From Pseudorhodoplanes sinuspersici (lineage in GTDB: Bacteria; Pseudomonadota; Alphaproteobacteria; Rhizobiales; Xanthobacteraceae): 64,000 bases of DNA. Position 1 is the stretch's first letter, and each line of letters starts with the position of its first letter. Positions 60,049 to 64,000 of this stretch are shown in pieces. The notes beneath the pieces are model-generated. The model saw nothing but the letters and a program-made list of their open reading frames with translations, was not told the origin of the DNA and did not search any database. The stretch covers positions 4,458,501-4,522,500 of the forward strand of contig NZ_CP021112.1 of NCBI RefSeq assembly GCF_002119765.1, given 5' to 3'. The position numbers were made by a program, and so were the translations under genes.

Positions 60049-61422
60049 ATGACCGCGCGCGTCCTCGTTGTTGATGATGTACCGGCTAATGTGAAACTGC
60101 TTGAGGCACGGCTGTCGGCTGAATACTTCGACGTGACGACGGCCCATAGCGGTGCCGAGGCGCTCGCCGCCTGTGAGCGCGCCGAATGCGATATCGTCCT
60201 GCTCGATGTGATGATGCCGGACATGGATGGCTTTGAGGTATGCCGCCGGCTGAAGAGCAATCCGGCGACGCATCATATCCCGGTGGTGATGGTGACGGCG
60301 CTCGATCAGCCGTCGGATCGGGTGGCGGGTCTTCAGGCTGGCGCCGACGATTTCCTGACCAAGCCGGTGTCGGACATCGCTTTGATTGCCCGCGTAAGGT
60401 CGCTGACCCGCCTGAAAATGATGACCGACGAATTGCGCATGCGCGCGGTCACGTCGCGCGAGATCGGCATCGAAAGCGCCGAACGCGAATCGATCATGGA
60501 GCCGGGGCAGGGCGGCCGCATTCTGATCGTCGACGATCGTCGCTCCTCCTATGAGCGGCTCGCTTCGATGCTCGAAAAGGATCATGTGGTCGACATCGAG
60601 CCAGATCCGAGCGCGGCCTTGTTCCGGTCGGCCGAAGGCAATTACGAGTTGATGATCGTGTCGCTGAGCCTTGAGAATTTCGATGGCCTGCGGCTGTGCA
60701 GCCAGTTGCGCTCGCTCGATCGCACGCGCAGCCTGCCGATTCTCGCCTTGTGCGAGCCCGATGACAACGCCAAGCTCATGCGCGGCCTGGAAATCGGCAT
60801 CAACGATTATCTGTTGCGTCCGATTGATCGTAACGAATTGCATGCTCGCGTGCGCACGCAAGTCCGCCGCAAGCGCTATACCGAACGCTTGCGCGACAAC
60901 GTGCAGATGTCGATCGAAGCGGCGATTACCGACGGACTGACCGGCCTGCATAATCGCCGCTACATGGAAAGCCATCTTGGCAAGCTGGTCGAGCAGGCAA
61001 CATCGCGCGGCAAGGAACTTGCGGTTCTGGTGCTCGACATCGATTATTTCAAATCGATCAATGACAATTACGGGCACGATTGCGGCGACGATGTCCTGCG
61101 CGAATTCGCAATCCGCGTGCGCAAGTCGATCCGCGGCATCGATCTGGCTTGCCGGATGGGCGGTGAGGAATTCGTCGTTGTCATGCCGGAAACGGACATG
61201 GCGGTTGCTGCGACTGTTGCCGAGCGTCTTCGCCGCCGCATCGCGGCGGAGCCTTTCCCGATCGAGCAGGGCAACCGGATGGTCGATGTCACCATCTCAA
61301 TCGGGATCGCGACGCTGGAATCACAGCACGACAATGCCACGCAGATTCTGAAGCGGGCCGACCAGGCGCTGTATCGCGCGAAGCGCGACGGACGAAACCG
61401 CGTCGTGGCGGACGCCGCTTAG
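60049..61422 (+). CDS. pleD: Diguanylate cyclase response regulator PleD
   Basis: PleD makes cyclic-di-GMP at the pole during the swarmer-to-stalked transition. The 457-residue protein has two receiver domains, the first with Asp53 (LLDVMMPD), the second degenerate, and a C-terminal GGDEF domain. The active site is GGEEF (about 371-375) and the inhibitory I-site RGID lies five residues before it (RGID-LACRM-GGEEF). Allosteric product inhibition is thus likely. It is in the divK operon. Confidence 0.95.
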   Translation: MTARVLVVDDVPANVKLLEARLSAEYFDVTTAHSGAEALAACERAECDIVLLDVMMPDMDGFEVCRRLKSNPATHHIPVVMVTALDQPSDRVAGLQAGADDFLTKPVSDIALIARVRSLTRLKMMTDELRMRAVTSREIGIESAERESIMEPGQGGRILIVDDRRSSYERLASMLEKDHVVDIEPDPSAALFRSAEGNYELMIVSLSLENFDGLRLCSQLRSLDRTRSLPILALCEPDDNAKLMRGLEIGINDYLLRPIDRNELHARVRTQVRRKRYTERLRDNVQMSIEAAITDGLTGLHNRRYMESHLGKLVEQATSRGKELAVLVLDIDYFKSINDNYGHDCGDDVLREFAIRVRKSIRGIDLACRMGGEEFVVVMPETDMAVAATVAERLRRRIAAEPFPIEQGNRMVDVTISIGIATLESQHDNATQILKRADQALYRAKRDGRNRVVADAA

Positions 61423-61423
61423 T

Positions 61424-61557
61424 GCATGATGGCGAAAAGTGCGGAGCGGCTTTCCGATGGCATCTGTTCTTACGACGTCATGCTCTAATGGATGCGGGGT
61501 CGATCACTTTTACGATTTTGGATCGCTTCACTCCAATCATCGTGAACTATCGAGTGC
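61424..61557. repeat. Degenerate dispersed repeat, copy 4
   Basis: GCATGATGGCGAAAAGTGCGGAGCGG through GTCATGCTCTAATG (given here in part) and then ACGATTTTGGATCGCTTCACTCCAATCATCGTGA match the two halves of the GAGCATGATG family in eroded form. It lies between pleD and the convergent MBL gene. Confidence 0.6.
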
Positions 61558-61579
61558 GACGCGATAAGCGTTCCTGATC

Positions 61580-62542
61580 TTATCCCAAGGGACGCCAGGG
61601 GGATGGCACATAGTGGTAGCTTGTTGTGTCTCTCACGACGTGTCCGACTCCTGGAAAGGCGAGATGCATGCCTGCAATCCGCATTCGATCCGATGCAACC
61701 TGAGCAAAGATGCGTCTCCGGGTCGCGGAAGCTGCCGCCTGATCCACATCGAAAGACAAACCCCATTCGGGCTGCGCGAACTGAAACGGGGCGACATGAA
61801 CAACGTCGCCCCAGATGAACACGGCGTCATCGCCGCTCCCGATGATAAATCCGGTGTGTCCAGGCGTGTGCCCAAATATCGGCACTGAGCGGATTCCCGA
61901 AATGGGCTCGGCGCCGGGACCAAAGCTCGTCACGCGGTTGCCATAGGCGCGTAGCACCGCGTTCGCGATGCGGATCATCGGCTGCATAGCCTCAGGTGCG
62001 CGAGACGGCAGTCCTCCATCGGTCCAGAAACGCAGCTCGGGTTCGGAGACAAAGACCTCCGCATTTGGAAAGGCGCGCTCGCCCGTGGCGTCGAGTAGGC
62101 CACCGCAGTGATCAGTATGGAGGTGTGTCAGAAGCACCGCTGAAACGCGGGCGGGGTCAAGACTCGCCAACTGCATTTCCTGCCTCAGCCGTCCGGTTGA
62201 CTCACCCCGCAGAGGCCCAACACCGGCGTCGATCAGCACAAGACGATCACCACTCTCGAGCGCGAAGGCGTTTACAGCCGTGGGTATTGGGCCAGGCCTC
62301 AAAAAGGCTTTGCGAGCCAGTTCGCCCGCGCGTTCATCCGTCGCGGCCGGGAATAGGGCATGCGGGAGATCGAGATAACCATCGCAAAGTGCTGTGATCA
62401 TCGTCTCCCCCACCGGAATACGATAGTGGGCCGGAGCCTGCTGCATCGGCCCGGTGGAGGGCTGCTCCCGCGCCCGTAGACCGGACGCGGAAATTAGTGA
62501 AGCGGCTGATCCAGCAGCGATGAAATGACGACGTATGATCAC
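61580..62542 (-). CDS. MBL-fold hydrolase with Tat-like signal
   Basis: The 320-residue protein has an N-terminal RRHFIAAGSAAS signal in the twin-arginine style and a metallo-beta-lactamase domain with HLHTDHCGG and GHTPGHTGF, as in AHL lactonase-like enzymes. The substrate is unknown. The start is GTG at 62542 with GGAGG 6 bases ahead. It is divergent from a LysR regulator 109 bases away, which probably controls it. Confidence 0.87.
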   Translation of the reverse strand: MIIRRHFIAAGSAASLISASGLRAREQPSTGPMQQAPAHYRIPVGETMITALCDGYLDLPHALFPAATDERAGELARKAFLRPGPIPTAVNAFALESGDRLVLIDAGVGPLRGESTGRLRQEMQLASLDPARVSAVLLTHLHTDHCGGLLDATGERAFPNAEVFVSEPELRFWTDGGLPSRAPEAMQPMIRIANAVLRAYGNRVTSFGPGAEPISGIRSVPIFGHTPGHTGFIIGSGDDAVFIWGDVVHVAPFQFAQPEWGLSFDVDQAAASATRRRIFAQVASDRMRIAGMHLAFPGVGHVVRDTTSYHYVPSPWRPLG

Positions 62543-62651
62543 GTCCTGCCTCCGTCGAACAACTCGTGAATTGTCGGCATCATTGATTCAGGCGTTGATC
62601 TCAGCAATTCCAGATATGAAATCCCGGTTTCCGCTTTTGTGAGATGCGCCG

Positions 62652-63527
62652 ATGAGCTGGCCTGATATTCAAGCTTTCTTGGCAGTGGCGCAGGAGGGAC
62701 AGCTCTCGCGCGCCGCGGAACGTCTCGGCACCTCCGTGCCCACCCTTCACCGCCGTCTCGCCGCTCTTGAAGCGGCCGTTGGCGCCACCCTTTTCGTGCG
62801 GGGGAATGCGGGCCATCGGCTAACGGAAGCTGGCGAGCGTCTCATTGGATCGGCGACCGCGATTGAGACTGCAGTCTCGGCGTTTCATAGGAATGCCGCG
62901 TCTATACGCACTGCGCCGGAGGGCAGACTCCGTATCGCTGCTCCTGAGATGATTGTGCGCCACCTTCTTGCACCCCGCGTGGATTCGCTGCGCCGAACTT
63001 CGCCCCGCCTTGTGCCCGAGTTCATCTCAGCTCCTGGCCGCACGCGCCTTGTGGAGCGCGACGCAGATTTGGCGGTGCGCCTAGCGGATCCCGGCGAGCC
63101 ATCACTCATTGCGCGGCGCATTGGCAAGGTTCGTTTCGAGCTTTATGCGCCCGATTCAGTGAGAGCCGTTCATCGTGCCGTCCGTACCGCCGATCATTGG
63201 CTCCCCCTTCCGTGGATCGGCTGGACCAGTGAGTTCGCAAGCCTGCCTATCGCCCGTTGCGTGGCAAACCTTCTTCCTATCGAGAGCCAAGTTGGGGCGG
63301 CAAACGCTTTGCTCCAACAACTCGTTCTGGCACGCACGCTCGGGGCAGCGCTCGTGCTGCCAAGTTTCCTCGCGCAGTATGAACCGGGGTTGCGCCGGGT
63401 TGAAGCCGCGCCGTCGCCTCTGCTGGAGGAGCCGATCTGGCTTGTTGTCAATCAGGAGTTCCGCGGCACGCCGGCTGCCAAGGCGGCAATCGCCTGGATT
63501 AAAGCCAACCTGATCGACTTGCGCTGA
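62652..63527 (+). CDS. LysR family transcriptional regulator
   Basis: The 291-residue protein has the LysR helix-turn-helix at the N terminus: DIQAFLAVAQEGQLSRAAERLGTSVPTLHRRLAALEAAVGATLF (as LAVAQEGQLSRAAERLG and TLHRRLAALEAAVG). The effector-binding domain follows from about 90. It is divergent from the Tat-MBL gene and likely regulates it. Ligand unknown. ATG at 62652. Confidence 0.9.
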   Translation: MSWPDIQAFLAVAQEGQLSRAAERLGTSVPTLHRRLAALEAAVGATLFVRGNAGHRLTEAGERLIGSATAIETAVSAFHRNAASIRTAPEGRLRIAAPEMIVRHLLAPRVDSLRRTSPRLVPEFISAPGRTRLVERDADLAVRLADPGEPSLIARRIGKVRFELYAPDSVRAVHRAVRTADHWLPLPWIGWTSEFASLPIARCVANLLPIESQVGAANALLQQLVLARTLGAALVLPSFLAQYEPGLRRVEAAPSPLLEEPIWLVVNQEFRGTPAAKAAIAWIKANLIDLR

Positions 63528-63628
63528 GCGGCGCAACCTTCTTCGCGAGTCTGATGGGACGCAAAACCAACGGCCCAACCCGTGAAGCGCGTCGCAGCGC
63601 TCAAGTCTCCAAATCTTGGCAAACAAAA

Positions 63629-63652
63629 AAAGGCGGCCGCGCGGTCGCCTTT
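63629..63652 (-). terminator. Minus-strand terminator
   Basis: On the minus strand AAAGGCG pairs with CGCCTTT, with a shorter inner CCG/CGG, followed by TTTTTGTTTG. Plus-strand LysR transcription is opposed by this signal, so something is transcribed on the minus strand from beyond or within the window edge. Confidence 0.75.
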
Positions 63653-64000
63653 CCGCATTTCGGCCATTTACTACACCCTACTGTCGTAGAAACCATGTTC
63701 CTTTAGGTTGACAGAAGGTTACCCGGCCGGGTGGGGACTTCGGCTTTGATTTCCAAAGTGCAGGGGGATAGCTTTCCAATCGGGACGGGATCGGATTTGA
63801 CCGGTCCGGAAGGGACCCCGGCGCGGCGCCGGTAGCTAAGTCCCAAGGATTTGGTCCAAGTCTTTGAAAACCCTACGGAATGCTCAGGTCCGCCGCATCT
63901 CCTGGGTCCGTGGGGTTCGGCCGGTCCGGGGGCGGTGACGAGTGGCCTCCTCATGACACCGCTTCCGGCCGGCCACCTCTCCACGCAAACGAAAAAAGCG
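63653..64000 (-). other. GC-rich structured region, possibly a minus-strand noncoding RNA
   Basis: The last 350 bases hold many hairpins: ACCCGGCCGGGT (63721-63732), GGTCC...GGACC (63803-63817), CCGGCGC-G-GCGCCGG (63818-63832), and TTGGTCCAA. A minus-strand terminator lies at its left end. I see no tmRNA, RNase P, 6S or SRP signature. A minus-strand frame (63703-63984) exists but its composition and the hairpins do not look protein-coding. The region continues beyond the window. Confidence 0.35.

Noticed and set aside
63790-63830. SRP RNA-like GGTCCGGAAGG
   Set aside because: The 11-base match lacks the following GAAGCAGCC and the flanking helices of SRP RNA; chance similarity in a GC-rich palindromic region.
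63703-63984. Minus-strand 93-residue reading frame at the right edge
   Set aside because: Start would be GTG with no ribosome site, the composition is Pro/Arg/Gly-rich, and the frame coincides with a dense set of palindromes. It might still be the end of a longer gene outside the window.
63980-64000. tmRNA tag-like GCAAACGA at the window end
   Set aside because: The codons after Ala-Asn do not continue as any known alphaproteobacterial tag and no tmRNA fold is visible.
1-64000. Large antisense frames opposite mgtE, mccB, mccA, clpA, dinB and others
   Set aside because: Long open frames occur on the strand opposite GC-rich genes because of codon bias; they lack ribosome sites and have Arg/His/Ala-rich products.
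1-64000. CRISPR array, prophage, transposase or integrase
   Set aside because: None found. Repeats present are short intergenic hairpins or the two tandem duplications near dinB, and no mobile-element protein was recognised.

Overview
The window looks like chromosomal DNA of an alphaproteobacterium of the order Hyphomicrobiales (Rhizobiales), near the Bradyrhizobiaceae/Xanthobacteraceae (inference). The evidence is the gene content: MipZ, DivK-PleD, ClpS-ClpA, EipB (DUF1849), DUF1236, DUF1489, DUF3572 and DUF599 proteins, a DinB with an N-terminal Cys4 ribbon, a phasin, and the GAGCATGATG-type dispersed inverted repeats familiar from these genomes. The DNA is GC-rich, the genes are intact, and I see no prophage, insertion sequence, CRISPR array or rRNA. 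It reads as ordinary core and near-core chromosome rather than a genomic island.

Layout. 1-4.4 kb: end of a membrane protein gene, a gamma-glutamylcyclotransferase-like gene, acylphosphatase, lipB, an orphan FliN-like gene behind a CtrA-like box, tRNA-Leu(GAG), mgtE and a hotdog thioesterase. 4.4-8.7 kb: isovaleryl-CoA dehydrogenase, acetoacetate decarboxylase, 3-hydroxybutyrate dehydrogenase and a patatin phospholipase, a leucine-to-ketone-body and PHB theme. 8.8-19.2 kb: an XRE regulator, two tandem aldo/keto reductases, queC with a VUT transporter, an RraA-like protein, a YdcF protein, DUF599, a tiny membrane-protein gene with a structured leader, rhodanese, GST, and a PLD-VTT fusion followed by an EEP-family phosphatase. 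19.4-32 kb: DUF1236, both methylcrotonyl-CoA carboxylase subunits separated by 7.5 kb, an exported RidA, an SDR, an overlapping YeeE-MFS-MBL operon and several small conserved genes.

32-43 kb: intradiol dioxygenase, DHA2-type MFS, glutaminase, FecR protein, panC, then mipZ, a VWA protein, a membrane J-protein, a D,D-carboxypeptidase with SPOR domain, and a phasin. 43-52.7 kb: a Tad-type VWA protein, a 1 kb gap, clpS-clpA, a fused LigBA extradiol dioxygenase, a GST, and a zinc-type COG0523 GTPase behind a perfect palindromic Zur-like box. 52.8-64 kb: azlCD, a RidA-GDPD-FemAB-like-HIT operon, eipB, DUF3572-dinB, divK-pleD, a divergent MBL/LysR pair, and a GC-rich structured tail.

The genes connect in a few ways. 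Ivd and MccAB are steps of leucine catabolism whose end product, acetoacetate, is the substrate of Adc and BdhA; phasin belongs to PHB storage. DivK, PleD, MipZ, the CtrA-like box and the SPOR carboxypeptidase belong to the polar cell cycle. The most unusual structure is at the dinB start: a 17-bp tandem duplication has created two six-codon micro-ORFs whose start and stop codons interlock, ATGA to ATGA, between the DUF3572 gene and dinB. Other points of interest are the Zur-like palindrome with an unknown partner gene, the microgene at 14.9 kb, and a structured region at the right edge that runs into a minus-strand terminator.
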